Shown: positions 1 to 8,577 of the stretch, in pieces | How positions within the stretch are numbered: the stretch's first letter is position 1 | How the letters are laid out: every line of letters begins with the position of its first letter | NCBI RefSeq assembly: GCF_001513955.1 | Contig: NZ_KQ948147.1 | Location: 708,757-772,756 of the forward strand | Direction: 5' to 3' | Source: Streptomyces pseudovenezuelae | Lineage (GTDB): Bacteria > Actinomycetota > Actinomycetes > Streptomycetales > Streptomycetaceae | Length of the DNA stretch: 64,000 nucleotides | The notes under the pieces: model-generated | What the model was told of the DNA's origin: nothing | The model's database searches: none | Seen by the model: the letters and a program-made list of their open reading frames with translations, nothing else | Made by a program: the position numbers and the translations under genes

Positions 1-1
1 G

Positions 2-454
2 CCCGACCCGGAGGTGGTCCGCCTCGGCCCCGCCGACGTGCCCGAGATGCTCGACCTGATCGCCCGCACCCGTCCGGGACCCTTCCTGCCCCGCACCATC
101 GAGATGGGCACCTACCTGGGCATACGACGGGAAGGAGCCCTCGTCGCGATGGCGGGGGAGCGGCTGCACCCACCGGGCTGGACCGAGATCAGCGCGGTCT
201 GCACCGACCCCGCCGTCCGCGGTCAGGGTCTCGCGACCCGGCTGATCCTGGCCGTCGCCCACGGCATACGGCAGCGCGGTGAGACGCCGTTCCTGCACAC
301 CGGCGCCCGGAACGCCCAGGCCATCCGGCTCTACGAGTCCCTCGGCTTCCGGCTCCGGCGCACCACCGCCTTCCTGGCGGCCCGGGTCCCCGAGCGGTCG
401 GCGGAAGGGGAGTCCCGGGCACCCTCGGACGGACTGCCCGAGCGGGCGCGCTAG
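2..454 (+). CDS. GNAT-family N-acetyltransferase, 5' end outside the window
   Basis: This is the C-terminal part of a GCN5-related acetyltransferase, which moves an acetyl group from acetyl-CoA to an amine. The acetyl-CoA pyrophosphate-binding motif reads VRGQGLATRLI after a typical strand (VCTDPA). The late motif GARNAQAIRLYESLGF is characteristic of the FR47-like subgroup. The frame is open to the left edge, so the true start lies upstream; the GTG at 14 is only the first start-like codon in view. The last 20 or so residues are charged and probably disordered. Its stop overlaps the stop of the convergent marR gene by four bases (CTAG, 451-454). The substrate cannot be told from the sequence. 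Confidence 0.85.
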   Translation, partial: PDPEVVRLGPADVPEMLDLIARTRPGPFLPRTIEMGTYLGIRREGALVAMAGERLHPPGWTEISAVCTDPAVRGQGLATRLILAVAHGIRQRGETPFLHTGARNAQAIRLYESLGFRLRRTTAFLAARVPERSAEGESRAPSDGLPERAR

Positions 455-888
455 GAACCCTCGGACGGACCGGGCCAGGCGTTGTAGCGCACGAGGTACC
501 CCGCGAACCGCTCCAGGTCCTCCCGCGACCACTCCGCGAGCCGCTCGCCGACGGCCGCACGGCGGCTCACCGTGACCTGGCCCAGGATGCGTCGGCCGGC
601 CGCGCTCAGGTGCAGCAGTTGAACACGGTGGTCCTCTGGGTCCTGGCGCCGCTCGACGAGTCCGGCCCGCTCCAGAGCGGCGACCTGGCGGCTCACGGTG
701 GACTTGTCCAGCGCGTAGTGGGCGGCCAGGTCGGTGGCGCGGCAGCCGTCGTGCTCCTCCAGATGCCCGAGCAGGGTGTACGACACCAGTGACAGCTCGG
801 GGTGCAGGCGGCCCGCCGAGGCCCGGGCCCGCCGCGCGAAGACCGTCATCTCGCGCTGGATCGTCTCCACGGCCGTTGCCGCTTCCAT
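451..888 (-). CDS. MarR-family transcriptional regulator
   Basis: A 145-residue winged-helix regulator. The central part (about residues 35-100) has the MarR pattern: a recognition helix region ATDLAAHYALDKSTVSRQVAALERAGLVERR followed by a wing with DPEDHRVQLLHLSAAGR. Such proteins bind as dimers to short palindromes and are usually released by small aromatic or oxidant ligands; no ligand can be inferred here. The ATG at 888 is preceded by a good GGGAGG site. It converges with the GNAT gene and is divergent from the methyltransferase gene at 1112. The imperfect palindrome at 911-923 in its own leader suggests autoregulation. Confidence 0.9.
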   Translation of the reverse strand: MEAATAVETIQREMTVFARRARASAGRLHPELSLVSYTLLGHLEEHDGCRATDLAAHYALDKSTVSRQVAALERAGLVERRQDPEDHRVQLLHLSAAGRRILGQVTVSRRAAVGERLAEWSREDLERFAGYLVRYNAWPGPSEGS

Positions 889-910
889 CGGACCTCCCTC
901 ACCGTACTGG

Positions 911-923
911 TTGCAGAGTACAA
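911..923. promoter_or_regulatory. Candidate MarR operator upstream of the marR gene
   Basis: The 13-bp imperfect palindrome TTGCAGAGTACAA (TTG-N7-CAA) lies 23 bp upstream of the MarR start codon in the intergenic region. Position and TTG/CAA arms fit an autoregulatory MarR site. This is inference from spacing and symmetry only. Confidence 0.35.
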
Positions 924-944
924 CTCACGCCGCCCTGAGGTAGG

Positions 945-1111
945 GTGGCCCTCCGGCTGAGGGCAGTCCCAGCCGTGACGCACCGAGGAGGTGAGACCCA
1001 TCAACGCTGTGTCAGATCGGGTGCTCTCTCCTCGAATCGGCGCGGATCACGGCCCGTAGGCCCAGGTGACCGCGGGAGCGCCCTTCGGCTCTCGAAAGGC
1101 TCTCGGCTTCC
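945..1111 (+). promoter_or_regulatory. Leader of the methyltransferase gene with a possible 22-codon mini-ORF
   Basis: The 167 bp before the methyltransferase gene contain a very strong ribosome-binding sequence (GAGGAGGTGA, 985-994) with no annotated gene behind it. It abuts a GTG (991) that opens a 22-codon frame ending at TAG 1057-1059, or it could serve a near-cognate ATC at 1000. Further down, GGCTCTCG occurs twice in a row (about 1087-1105). It may be a leader peptide, an unusual start arrangement, or the relic of another gene's 5' end. Confidence 0.2.
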
Positions 1112-1903
1112 ATGCCTTCACTCTCTCCCCGCCGCACCTCCGCCGACTCCGTCGTCGCCGCCCTGCGCACCGCGGGCTGTGTCTTCGCCGAGGACGAGGC
1201 CCGGCTGATCCTCGCCGCCGCCCGTACCCCGGACGAACTGGCCGACATGGTCGACCGCCGGGTCGTCGGTCACCCCCTCGAACTCGTCGTCGGCTGGGCC
1301 GAGTTCCGGGGACTGCGGGTCACCGTGGCTCCCGGCGTCTTCGTGCCGCGCCGGCGCACCGAGTTCCTCGTCGACCAGGCCCTCGCTCTGGCGCCGGGCG
1401 CCCGCGTCGTCGTGGACCTGTGCTGCGGCTCGGGTGCGGTCGGCGCCGCGCTGGCCGCCGCGCTGGGCCCGGTCGAGCTGCACTCCGCCGACATCGACCC
1501 GGCGGCGGTGGACTGCGCCCGCCGCAACACCGCCGACGCGGGCGGCGAGGTCCATACCGGGGACCTCTTCGAGGCCCTCCCCGCCGGTCTGCGAGGGCGG
1601 ATCGACCTCCTCGCGGCCAACGTGCCCTACGTGCCCACCGAAGAGGTCGCCCTGCTGCCTTCCGAGGCCCGCGACCACGAGCCCCTGGTCGCCCTCGACG
1701 GCGGCTCGGACGGCCTGGACATCCTGCGCCGGGTAGCGGCCGAGGCCCCGCAGTGGCTCGCCCCGGGCGGCCACCTCCTCGTCGAGACCAGCGAACGCCA
1801 GGCCCCCGCAGCCGTCGACGCCTTCGCCCACAGCGGCCTGACACCCCGCCTGGCGGTCTCGGAGGAGCTGTACGCCCACGTCGTGACCGGCACCAGGACC
1901 TGA
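1112..1903 (+). CDS. PrmC/HemK-like protein N5-glutamine methyltransferase
   Basis: A 263-residue class I SAM-dependent methyltransferase of the PrmC-related subgroup that carries NVPY instead of the usual NPPY. SAM-binding motif I is VVDLCCGSGAVGAALAA (about residues 92-108), the acidic motif is DIDPAAVDCARRN, and the substrate-glutamine motif is ANVPYVP (about 169-175). PrmC enzymes methylate the GGQ glutamine of release factors; the target of this actinobacterial paralogue group is not established, so only the chemistry is inferred. The ATG at 1112 has a weak ribosome-binding site, and an upstream leader with a stronger one is noted separately. It stands alone on its strand. Confidence 0.85.
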   Translation: MPSLSPRRTSADSVVAALRTAGCVFAEDEARLILAAARTPDELADMVDRRVVGHPLELVVGWAEFRGLRVTVAPGVFVPRRRTEFLVDQALALAPGARVVVDLCCGSGAVGAALAAALGPVELHSADIDPAAVDCARRNTADAGGEVHTGDLFEALPAGLRGRIDLLAANVPYVPTEEVALLPSEARDHEPLVALDGGSDGLDILRRVAAEAPQWLAPGGHLLVETSERQAPAAVDAFAHSGLTPRLAVSEELYAHVVTGTRT

Positions 1904-1910
1904 CGAAGCA

Positions 1911-2206
1911 CTACTGGGCCCAGCCCGGTGCCCAGGTCCCCGCCCCCGGCTGTTCGGGCCGGGTGGCGTGCAGGTGCGCCCGGAGGGCGGCGAGGGACGG
2001 GTGGGAGTTGTCGGAGCGCCAGATCAGGGAGTGCGGATAGACCGGTGTGGGCCCGTGGACCGGGATGCGGCGCAGGTCCTGGTCGGACAGCCAGACCAGA
2101 CGGGCCAGCCCACCGACGAGGGTCGCCAGGGCCGGGGCGTCGGCGATGGTGCCGAGCAGGGGGTCGACGGTGAAGACCGGGTCGGCGTTCCTGAGCCCAC
2201 CGGGCC
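1911..2206 (-). pseudogene. Fossil of a LysR-family regulator (C-terminal part only)
   Basis: Read on the minus strand from about 2206, roughly 95 residues look like the end of a LysR effector-binding domain: NADPVFTVDPLLGTIADAP, then LVWLSDQDLRRIPVHG and ending HPSLAALRAHLHATRP. No helix-turn-helix or first half of the effector domain precedes it; the frame runs upstream into sequence antisense to neighbouring DNA with no LysR character. It therefore appears to be a remnant left after deletion of the 5' two thirds of the gene. It sits between the methyltransferase and the phosphatase gene. Confidence 0.7.
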
Positions 2207-2322
2207 GGCGACGGCAGCGCGAGGGCCGGGGCCGCACGACGGCCGGCGCTCTCCCCGGCGTGCACGGCATCGGCCCGCGGGTCGGACCCCGGTCTTCTGC
2301 GAGGCCGGGGCTCAGGCGTCCC

Positions 2323-4404
2323 TCAGGGCACCGGTTTCTGCACGCGCGCGATGAGCAGCGCCACGTCGTCGGAGTTGTCCGGCTGGTGCAGTGTGCGCAG
2401 CAGCAGGTCGCAGACCTCCTCCAGGGGTCCGTCGGGGGTGTCGAGCAGGTCGAGGAGCGCGTCCAGGCGTTCGTCGAGCGGATGCTGGCGGGTCTCGACG
2501 AGACCGTCCGTGTACAGGACGAGCCGGTCACCGGGGGCGAGGTCGACGGTGGTCGTGGAGAAGGCGACACCGCCCACGCCGAGCGGCGCCCCCGTGGGCA
2601 GTTCGAGCAGTTCGGGGGGCCGGCCGGGGCGCAGCCGCACCGGGGGCAGATGCCCGGCGTTGGCGATCCGGCACTGCCCGAGCCGTGGATCGTGCACGGC
2701 GTACACGCAGGTGGCGATGGAGTGGTCCAGTTCCTCGGTGATCCGGTCGAGGTGTTCGAGGAGCTTGGCCGGGTCGAGGTCGAGCGAGGCCAGCGTGTTC
2801 GTCGCGGTGCGCAGCCGGCCCATCGTCGCGGCGGCGTTGATGCCGCTGCCCATCACGTCGCCCACGACCAGCGCGGTCTTGCCCTCGTCGAGCGGGATCA
2901 CGTCGAACCAGTCGCCGCCGACCTCGGCGGTGGCGCCCGCGGGCTGGTAGCGGGAGGCGACCTCCAGGCCACCGGTCACGGACGGGTGGCTGGGCAGCAG
3001 GCTGCGCTGGAGGGTGAGAGCGGTGTTGCGGGCGTCCTGGTACCAGCGGGCGTTGTCGATCTGGACCGCCGCGCGGGCCGCCAGCTCCCGCGCCAGCAAC
3101 AGGTCGTCCTCGCCGAAGGGCTCCGGATGGTGGACGCGCTTGAGGTCGAGGGCGCCCAGCACCTCGCCGCGCGCGATCAGCGGCACGGCCAGATAGGAGT
3201 GCACCCCGGCCCTGGCCAGCAGCGCGGCGGCCTCGGGTGAGCGGGCGATGCGGAGCAGGTCCTCGGGCCCGACCTGAGCCACCAGGACCGGGCTCCCCGT
3301 GCGCACGCACTCGGTGACCAGGCGCTCGGGGGCGTACCGGGCGACCTGCCCGGGCGGATCGGCCGCGCGCAGGGCGTCCGGGGCACCGGCCGCCTCGACG
3401 GCCAGGGGACGCATCACGGCGGGCTCCGTGGGCCGCAGGGTGCTCGGCCTGCCCTGCGCCACCGCCTCCAGCAGGTCCACGGCCGCCACGTCCGCGAGCT
3501 CCGGCACGGCCACGGCGGCCAGCTCGCGGGCCGTGCGGTCCAGGTCGAGGGTGGTGCCGATGCGGGCGGAGGCGTCGGCGACGAGCGCGAGGCGGCGCCG
3601 GGCCGTCTCGGCCTCCACCGTCGCCAGATGCTGCTCGGTGACGTCCAGCACCGAACCCGCCACCCCGAGGACCGTCCCCAGCGCGTCCTCCAGGCGGTAC
3701 AGCGAGACCGACCAGGCGTGGTCCGTGTCGGGATCGGCGGGCGTACGGCCGACCGTGTGCTGGTCCACCAGTGGTGTGCCGGTCCGCAGCACCTCACGGG
3801 CGGCGGCCTCGAAGGCGGCCACGTCGAGCTGCGGCAGCACCTCGCCGATCTTCCGCCCGACGTGTTCCGCGGCCGGTACGCCGTTCATCTGCTCCAGAGC
3901 CGGGTTCACCGAGACGTAGCGCAGCTCGGCGTCCAGCACGGCCAGCCCGATCGGGGACTGGGAGACCATCCGGGTCGACAGCGCCACGTTCCGCTCCAGG
4001 CGGCGCACGGTCGACTGGTCGGCGCACAACCCGAGCGCGTACACGTCGCCGTGGTCGTCCAGCAACCGCATGTTGCGGAACTCCACCAGCCTGGTGCCGC
4101 CGTCCTTGCGCCGGACGGGGAAGGCGCCGGCCCAGCTCTGGCCGGTCTCCATGACGTCCGCGAACAGCTTGACGACCAGGTCGGCGTGCTGCTCGTGGAT
4201 CATCAGGTGGGCGGCGTACTGCCCCAGCGCCTCCTGGGCGCCGTAGCCGAACAGTTCCTCGGCCTGCGGGCTCCACAGCACGATGCGGCCCTCGGCGTCC
4301 AGTACCACCGAGGCCATGCCCAATTCGTCGAGCAGCCCGCTCGGCCGTACCGCCCCGCGTGGGGGCTCTGCGCCCTCGGACGCGGGTATTCCGGCTGCAC
4401 CCAT
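2323..4404 (-). CDS. PAS-PAS-GAF sensor with SpoIIE-type PP2C phosphatase domain
   Basis: A 693-residue cytoplasmic signalling protein. Two PAS domains occupy about residues 25-140 and 150-265 (LVVLDA/LAVLDAEL-type cores), a GAF domain about 275-460, and a SpoIIE-like Ser/Thr phosphatase the C-terminus. The phosphatase has its metal-binding aspartates: GGDWFDV starts at 496, VVGDVMGSG follows, then NAGHLPP, YTDGLVETR and DNSDDVALL. Proteins of this design dephosphorylate anti-anti-sigma factors in partner-switching pathways in response to ligands or redox state. The start was set at the ATG at 4404 (MGAAGIPASEG), because the open frame upstream is low-complexity and an AAGGCGG-like site precedes this ATG. 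No sigma factor or anti-sigma gene is adjacent. Confidence 0.88.
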   Translation of the reverse strand: MGAAGIPASEGAEPPRGAVRPSGLLDELGMASVVLDAEGRIVLWSPQAEELFGYGAQEALGQYAAHLMIHEQHADLVVKLFADVMETGQSWAGAFPVRRKDGGTRLVEFRNMRLLDDHGDVYALGLCADQSTVRRLERNVALSTRMVSQSPIGLAVLDAELRYVSVNPALEQMNGVPAAEHVGRKIGEVLPQLDVAAFEAAAREVLRTGTPLVDQHTVGRTPADPDTDHAWSVSLYRLEDALGTVLGVAGSVLDVTEQHLATVEAETARRRLALVADASARIGTTLDLDRTARELAAVAVPELADVAAVDLLEAVAQGRPSTLRPTEPAVMRPLAVEAAGAPDALRAADPPGQVARYAPERLVTECVRTGSPVLVAQVGPEDLLRIARSPEAAALLARAGVHSYLAVPLIARGEVLGALDLKRVHHPEPFGEDDLLLARELAARAAVQIDNARWYQDARNTALTLQRSLLPSHPSVTGGLEVASRYQPAGATAEVGGDWFDVIPLDEGKTALVVGDVMGSGINAAATMGRLRTATNTLASLDLDPAKLLEHLDRITEELDHSIATCVYAVHDPRLGQCRIANAGHLPPVRLRPGRPPELLELPTGAPLGVGGVAFSTTTVDLAPGDRLVLYTDGLVETRQHPLDERLDALLDLLDTPDGPLEEVCDLLLRTLHQPDNSDDVALLIARVQKPVP

Positions 4405-4667
4405 TGCACGAACCGCCTTCGACCGTCCTCGCGGCACGCCGTACCCCCGTGCCGACTCCCCTTGTTCTACCGCGTTCAACCGCCTCCGTGACCACGCGGT
4501 CGTGTTCTTCCACCATCCCTCAACACGAGGGGGCGCGTCCGGTGAAGTGCGCCGGGGTGACGAAGGCCGCTTGTTCATTCGATTGGCCTGTACATGACCG
4601 GCTTGTGGGCGCCAGACTGTCCGCCGACCCACCTCACCCCCCGCTCCAGGAGCCTCAGGAGTCTTCC

Positions 4668-5543
4668 ATGCCCCTGCGCGCCAGACAGCGTTGTCACGCG
4701 CTCCTCGCCGCCCTCGTCACCCTCACCGCGACGGCCCTCCTGGCCGCCGCACCGCCGGCCTCCGCCGCCGACACCTGGACCGAGGCCGGTTCCGACCGCG
4801 CCGACCCGCTCACCGAGAGCCAGGGCCTCACCTCGGTCGAGGTCCCCGCCGGCTCCGCCAACCGGTACACCGGCATCGGCACCATCCCGATCGGCGTCTC
4901 CACCCGCGGCTGGAACCACGTCGGCGACCCCGACGCCTCCTACGACGGCCACTACATCGAGCCCTACCAGGCCGACTCCGGCACCGCGAAGATGTACCGC
5001 GTGCAGGCGCCGAACGGGGCCTGGTCCGAGTACGTCCACACGCTCGGCCCGGGCGAGGCGCTCAACAACTCCTGGGTCGCCGTCTCGCCGGACGGACAGT
5101 GGATGCTGTCCGGTGAGTGGGGCACCATGACCCGCTTCCTGGTCTTCCCGACGCCCGGCGTCAACGCGAGCACCTCGCCCTCGGCGAACCTTCCCCAGGC
5201 GGCGACCGTCACCCTCGACCACGCCGTCCGGGACGTACAGGGCTGCGACTTCGTGAGCGCTACGCAGCTGCTGTGCTCCTCGGACGACCCGGCGGGCACG
5301 CTCTTCGGTTACACCAAGCCGCTCCTCCAGATCGACCTGAGCGCCGCCCCCACCGGCTCCGGGAACGTCTCCGGGCATGTCACGGCACTGCGTCAACTGC
5401 CCCTGAGGAGCTCCTGCTCGGGCTCGTTCGAGGCCGAGGGGATCGACTACGACCGCCGTACCGGGACCCTGCGGGTGATCGTCGTCTCGCCCGGCTTCTG
5501 CGTCCTGACGGACAGCAAGACGTACCGCTTCACCAGGAGTTGA
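4668..5543 (+). CDS. Secreted protein of unknown function
   Basis: A 291-residue protein with a clear Sec signal peptide: basic start MPLRARQRCH, hydrophobic stretch LLAALVTLTATALLAAA and an A-S-A-A cleavage region near residue 35. The mature part is rich in Gly, Ser, Thr and aromatic residues with alternating strands (for example GTIPIGVSTRGWNHVGD and ISPDGQWMLSG-like turns), which suggests a beta-propeller or other all-beta fold, but no family was recognised. It holds three cysteines, two of them close to each other in the middle of the protein. The ATG at 4668 was chosen because it is preceded by CAGGAGTC and begins the signal peptide; the frame is open far upstream without meaning. A terminator hairpin follows. 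Confidence 0.75.
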   Translation: MPLRARQRCHALLAALVTLTATALLAAAPPASAADTWTEAGSDRADPLTESQGLTSVEVPAGSANRYTGIGTIPIGVSTRGWNHVGDPDASYDGHYIEPYQADSGTAKMYRVQAPNGAWSEYVHTLGPGEALNNSWVAVSPDGQWMLSGEWGTMTRFLVFPTPGVNASTSPSANLPQAATVTLDHAVRDVQGCDFVSATQLLCSSDDPAGTLFGYTKPLLQIDLSAAPTGSGNVSGHVTALRQLPLRSSCSGSFEAEGIDYDRRTGTLRVIVVSPGFCVLTDSKTYRFTRS

Positions 5544-5557
5544 GCCCCTGACGGGCG

Positions 5558-5591
5558 GGTGCCGGCCCTGCGCGAAATGAGGGTCGGCACC
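5558..5591 (+). terminator. Hairpin terminator after the secreted-protein gene
   Basis: GGTGCCGGCCCT (5558-5569) pairs with AGGGTCGGCACC (5580-5591) over 12 bp with one G-U wobble and a 10-base loop, starting 15 bp past the stop codon. There is no U-run, as is usual in Streptomyces. Confidence 0.65.
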
Positions 5592-5720
5592 GATGGCCGG
5601 GCCCGGGGGCCGGATGCGACGGTGGGACGAACACCCCACGACACCAAGGGAGATCTCGCATCCACCCCCGTGAAACACAGCCTGTACGACGTCCCGCCGC
5701 ACCCCCGGGGGAGGTGACCC

Positions 5721-6959
5721 GTGGGACACGCTGACACCCTGCTCGCCATGGGCGGCGCCTTCCTGGCCGCCGCGTTCCTGGCCCGTCTCGGCGGCCGGAT
5801 CGGACTGCCGACGATCCCGCTGTTCATGCTCGCCGGCATCCTGCTCGGGCCGCACACCCCCGGCCTGGTCCTGGTCGAGGACCCGCACGACTTCGAGATG
5901 CTCTCCGCGCTCGGCCTGGTGCTGCTGCTGTTCTACCTGGGCCTGGAGTTCCACGTCGACGACCTGCGCACCGGCGGCAGGCGCCTGCTCGCGGCGGGCG
6001 GCATCTACCTCCTGGCGAACGTCGGCGCCGGTCTCGGCTTCGGGTTCGCGCTGGGCTGGGGGACCCGGGAGGCGCTGGTGCTCGCCGGGGTCCTCGGCAT
6101 CTCCTCGTCCGCGATCGTCACCAAGATCCTCATCGACCTGGGGCGGATCGGCCGCCCCGAGACCCGGCTGATCCTCGGCGTGATCGTGGTCGAGGACATC
6201 TTCCTCGCGCTCTACCTGGCCGCGCTGCAGCCGGTCATCAGCGGTGCGCACGGACCGGTGGAGGTGCTCCTGCAGGCGGGCAAGGCCTTCGGGTTCCTGC
6301 TGGCGCTGGCCGCCGCCGCCCGGTACGGGACGCGCTGGATCGGCCGGCTGGTCCAGGTCCGGGACGACGAACTCCTGGTCATCAGCTTCCTCGGCGCCGC
6401 GGTGCTCGTCGCCGGGGTCTCCGAGGTGCTCGGCGTCGCCGACGCCATCGGCGCCTTCATGGTCGGGCTGATCCTGGCCGGCACCCCCTCGGGCCCCCGC
6501 ATCCGCCGACTGGTGCACCCGCTGCGCGACGCCTTCGCCGCGATCTTCTTCTTCGCCTTCGGGCTCTCCATCGATCCCGGCGTCGTCACGTCCGTCGCCG
6601 GACCCGTCGCCGCGGCTGCGGCCGTGACCGTGGTGATGAACATCGTCGCCGGACTGCTCGTCGCCCGGCTCTACGGCTACGGCGCCCAGCCCGCCGCCGA
6701 CATAGCCACCACCCTCGTGGCCCGGGGCGAGTTCGCCCTGATTCTCGGCGCGATGGCGGCCAGCGCGGGGCTGGACGCACGTCTGGCGCCGTTCATCGCC
6801 GGGTATGTCCTTGTCCTGGCCGTACTCGGCCCCGTGGCCGCGGGGCGGGCCCATCTGCTGGCCCGCGTCCTGGGGTCGCGTCGTCGGCCCCGGACGCCGG
6901 GGGAGGACACCGCACCGGCGCCGGTCTCCGTCGCGGTGGGGGCGGACGCCGAACGGTAG
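5721..6959 (+). CDS. CPA2-family cation:proton antiporter (KefB-type membrane domain)
   Basis: A 412-residue integral membrane protein with about 12 hydrophobic segments and the monovalent cation:proton antiporter-2 pattern. This includes GLPTIPLFMLAGILLGPHTPG near the start, LLLFYLGLEF in helix 4, GISSSAIVTKIL, and ADAIGAFMVGLILAG with its buried acidic residue. It would exchange Na+ or K+ for protons across the cytoplasmic membrane. It ends in a short soluble tail and lacks the TrkA/RCK nucleotide-binding domain found in KefB/C, so gating by that domain is not expected. The GTG start at 5721 has a GGGGGAGG site. The small membrane gene at 6981 follows 21 bp later and may be cotranscribed. 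Confidence 0.88.
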   Translation: MGHADTLLAMGGAFLAAAFLARLGGRIGLPTIPLFMLAGILLGPHTPGLVLVEDPHDFEMLSALGLVLLLFYLGLEFHVDDLRTGGRRLLAAGGIYLLANVGAGLGFGFALGWGTREALVLAGVLGISSSAIVTKILIDLGRIGRPETRLILGVIVVEDIFLALYLAALQPVISGAHGPVEVLLQAGKAFGFLLALAAAARYGTRWIGRLVQVRDDELLVISFLGAAVLVAGVSEVLGVADAIGAFMVGLILAGTPSGPRIRRLVHPLRDAFAAIFFFAFGLSIDPGVVTSVAGPVAAAAAVTVVMNIVAGLLVARLYGYGAQPAADIATTLVARGEFALILGAMAASAGLDARLAPFIAGYVLVLAVLGPVAAGRAHLLARVLGSRRRPRTPGEDTAPAPVSVAVGADAER

Positions 6960-6980
6960 GGGCCGTGTGAAGGAGGAGTC

Positions 6981-7265
6981 ATGCGCCAGCCCGACGACGA
7001 ACACCTGGTCGATCTCGCGGCACGGCTGGAGCGTGACGACCCACGGTTCGCCCGTGCGCTGGGATCGGGCCGTCCCGCCCGGCCCCGCGAGTACCGGCGC
7101 ACCGGCGCCTGGGGGACCCTGGCCGTCGCCCTGGCCCTGCTGGCCGCGGGCATGGCGGTGCCCGAGGGCCTTCTCGTGGCGCTGGGACTGGTGTTGGCCG
7201 GCATCGCCGTACCTCTGTTCGATCCGCAGCGGGATCGTCCGCAGCGCGGACCTCGTCGCCGGTAG
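6981..7265 (+). CDS. DUF3040-type small membrane protein
   Basis: A 94-residue protein with the DUF3040 layout: an N-terminal amphipathic part containing HLVDLAARLERDDPRFARAL, then two hydrophobic helices (about residues 43-60 and 63-80) and a basic tail. DUF3040 proteins are common in actinomycetes and of unknown function. The start is fixed by an AAGGAGGAGTC site just before the ATG. It lies 21 bp behind the antiporter gene on the same strand, so one transcript is likely. Confidence 0.8.
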   Translation: MRQPDDEHLVDLAARLERDDPRFARALGSGRPARPREYRRTGAWGTLAVALALLAAGMAVPEGLLVALGLVLAGIAVPLFDPQRDRPQRGPRRR

Positions 7266-7356
7266 TGCTCCGGGAAAGGTGGTGCTTTTCTGGGGGTGTG
7301 GCGCGGCTCGCGGGGAACCCGGCGGTCCGGTCATCGCCACGAGAGGAGCGACCACG

Positions 7357-7725
7357 ATGGATCGTGAGCAAGCGCACGAGGAGTCCGTCTCCCTGGAGAT
7401 CAGCGGATGCAGCGCGGAGGACGCGCGGATCGTCTTCGACACGCTGGCCGCGTGCTTCGAGTCGGACCGGGGTGCGGACGAGGCGCCGCAGCAGCTCCAT
7501 GAATCGCGGCCGATGGTGTGGCTGGGGACCTTCGAGGTGACCGAGACGCGTTCCTGTCCGCCGCCCGCGCCGTTGTCGTCCTCGGTCGAGGCCGATGCGC
7601 AGGGGGGCTACTGGGCCATCGAGAGGCTTCGGACGACGTTGGACTCGATGTTCACGGTGAAGGACCTCGCGTCCGCGTCGGGGGATCAGGAGCGCGAACT
7701 GCACGTGCGGCTGGAGAGCCGCTGA
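7357..7725 (+). CDS. Small conserved hypothetical protein
   Basis: A 122-residue acidic soluble protein starting at an ATG behind GAGAGGAGCG. No signal peptide or membrane helix is seen. The sequence alternates strands and helices (VSLEISGCSAEDARIVFDTL at the start), which could be a small ferredoxin-like fold; it has two cysteines near the N-terminus and one in the middle. I do not recognise the family. It follows the DUF3040 gene by 91 bp and is closed off by the hairpin at 7767. Confidence 0.6.
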   Translation: MDREQAHEESVSLEISGCSAEDARIVFDTLAACFESDRGADEAPQQLHESRPMVWLGTFEVTETRSCPPPAPLSSSVEADAQGGYWAIERLRTTLDSMFTVKDLASASGDQERELHVRLESR

Positions 7726-7766
7726 GCCCACCGGCCGCGGCACCGCCGTGGCCGGTCGCGCAGGTC

Positions 7767-7792
7767 CCCCGCGCCCCTGAAGGGGCGCGGGG
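7767..7792. terminator. Strong bidirectional hairpin of a type common between Streptomyces genes
   Basis: CCCCGCGCCCCT (7767-7778) is perfectly complementary to AGGGGCGCGGGG (7781-7792), a 12-bp GC stem with a minimal loop. It lies between the convergent genes ending at 7725 and 7810. From memory, near-identical hairpins flanked by GCGCA/TGCGC recur between Streptomyces genes, so this is likely one copy of a dispersed terminator family. Confidence 0.8.
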
Positions 7793-7809
7793 AGGTGTTC
7801 CCCCTGTGA

Positions 7810-8577
7810 TCAGCCCTGGCGTACCGGCACCACCACCATCTCCGCCACGTTGACGTTCGGCGGCGCCGCCGTCGCGAAGGCGACGGCCTCCGCGATGTCC
7901 TGGGCGGTCAGGGGGTTCACCTCGGTGCGCATACGGGACAGCGCCGCCCGGGCCCCGGCGTCCCGCATGTCCCCGCCCAGCTCGGTCGTGGTGACCCCGG
8001 GCTCGATGTTCTTCACGCGGACGCCGCGCGGACCGAGCTCGGCGCGCAGATTGCGCGTGAGGTGGGCGACGGCCGCCTTGGTGGCGCAGTAGACGGACCA
8101 GTCGGGGAAGAGGAGATGCCCGCCCACGGAACCGACGTGGACCAGGTCGGCCGGGCCGCCGCGGGAGGCCGCTTCGAGAAGGTCGTCGGTGAAGGCGCGG
8201 GACGTGTGCAGCAGACCGCGCAGGTTGACGTCGATCATGCGATCCCATTCGTCGGTCGCGGCGCGCTCGAAGGGGGCGCCCAGCATCACGCCGGCGTTGG
8301 CCACGACCAGGTCGACGGTGCCGAGCGTCCCGGTGACGGCGGTGGCCGCCCGCGCCACCGCCTCGGCGTCGGTCAGGTCCACGGCGACGGGCAGGACGGT
8401 TCCGGTGGCGGAGGGGCGCAGTTCGTCCGCCAGCGTCTTGAGGCGGTCCTCGCGGCGGCCCAGCAGGGCCACACTCGCTCCGCCGTCGGCGAGGCGCCGG
8501 GCCGTGGCCGCGCCGATCCCGCTGGTGGCACCGGTGACGACCGCGACGCGGTGGGTGTGGTTCCAGGTGTGTGTCAT
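7810..8577 (-). CDS. Short-chain dehydrogenase/reductase (SDR)
   Basis: An NAD(P)-dependent oxidoreductase of the classical SDR type, about 255 residues. It has the cofactor motif VTGATSGIGAATAR near the N-terminus, the NAG motif (VVANAGVM), a catalytic Ser in HVGSVGG, and YCATK with the catalytic Tyr and Lys. The GRREDRLK segment after strand 2 suggests NADP(H). The substrate is unknown. The ATG at 8577 was taken as start; a GTG at 8586 is in frame, and the GGAGGG between them is too close to the ATG, so the start is uncertain by three codons. It is divergent from the XRE regulator at 8706, a pairing that recurs at 33438-35156. Confidence 0.88.
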   Translation of the reverse strand: MTHTWNHTHRVAVVTGATSGIGAATARRLADGGASVALLGRREDRLKTLADELRPSATGTVLPVAVDLTDAEAVARAATAVTGTLGTVDLVVANAGVMLGAPFERAATDEWDRMIDVNLRGLLHTSRAFTDDLLEAASRGGPADLVHVGSVGGHLLFPDWSVYCATKAAVAHLTRNLRAELGPRGVRVKNIEPGVTTTELGGDMRDAGARAALSRMRTEVNPLTAQDIAEAVAFATAAPPNVNVAEMVVVPVRQG

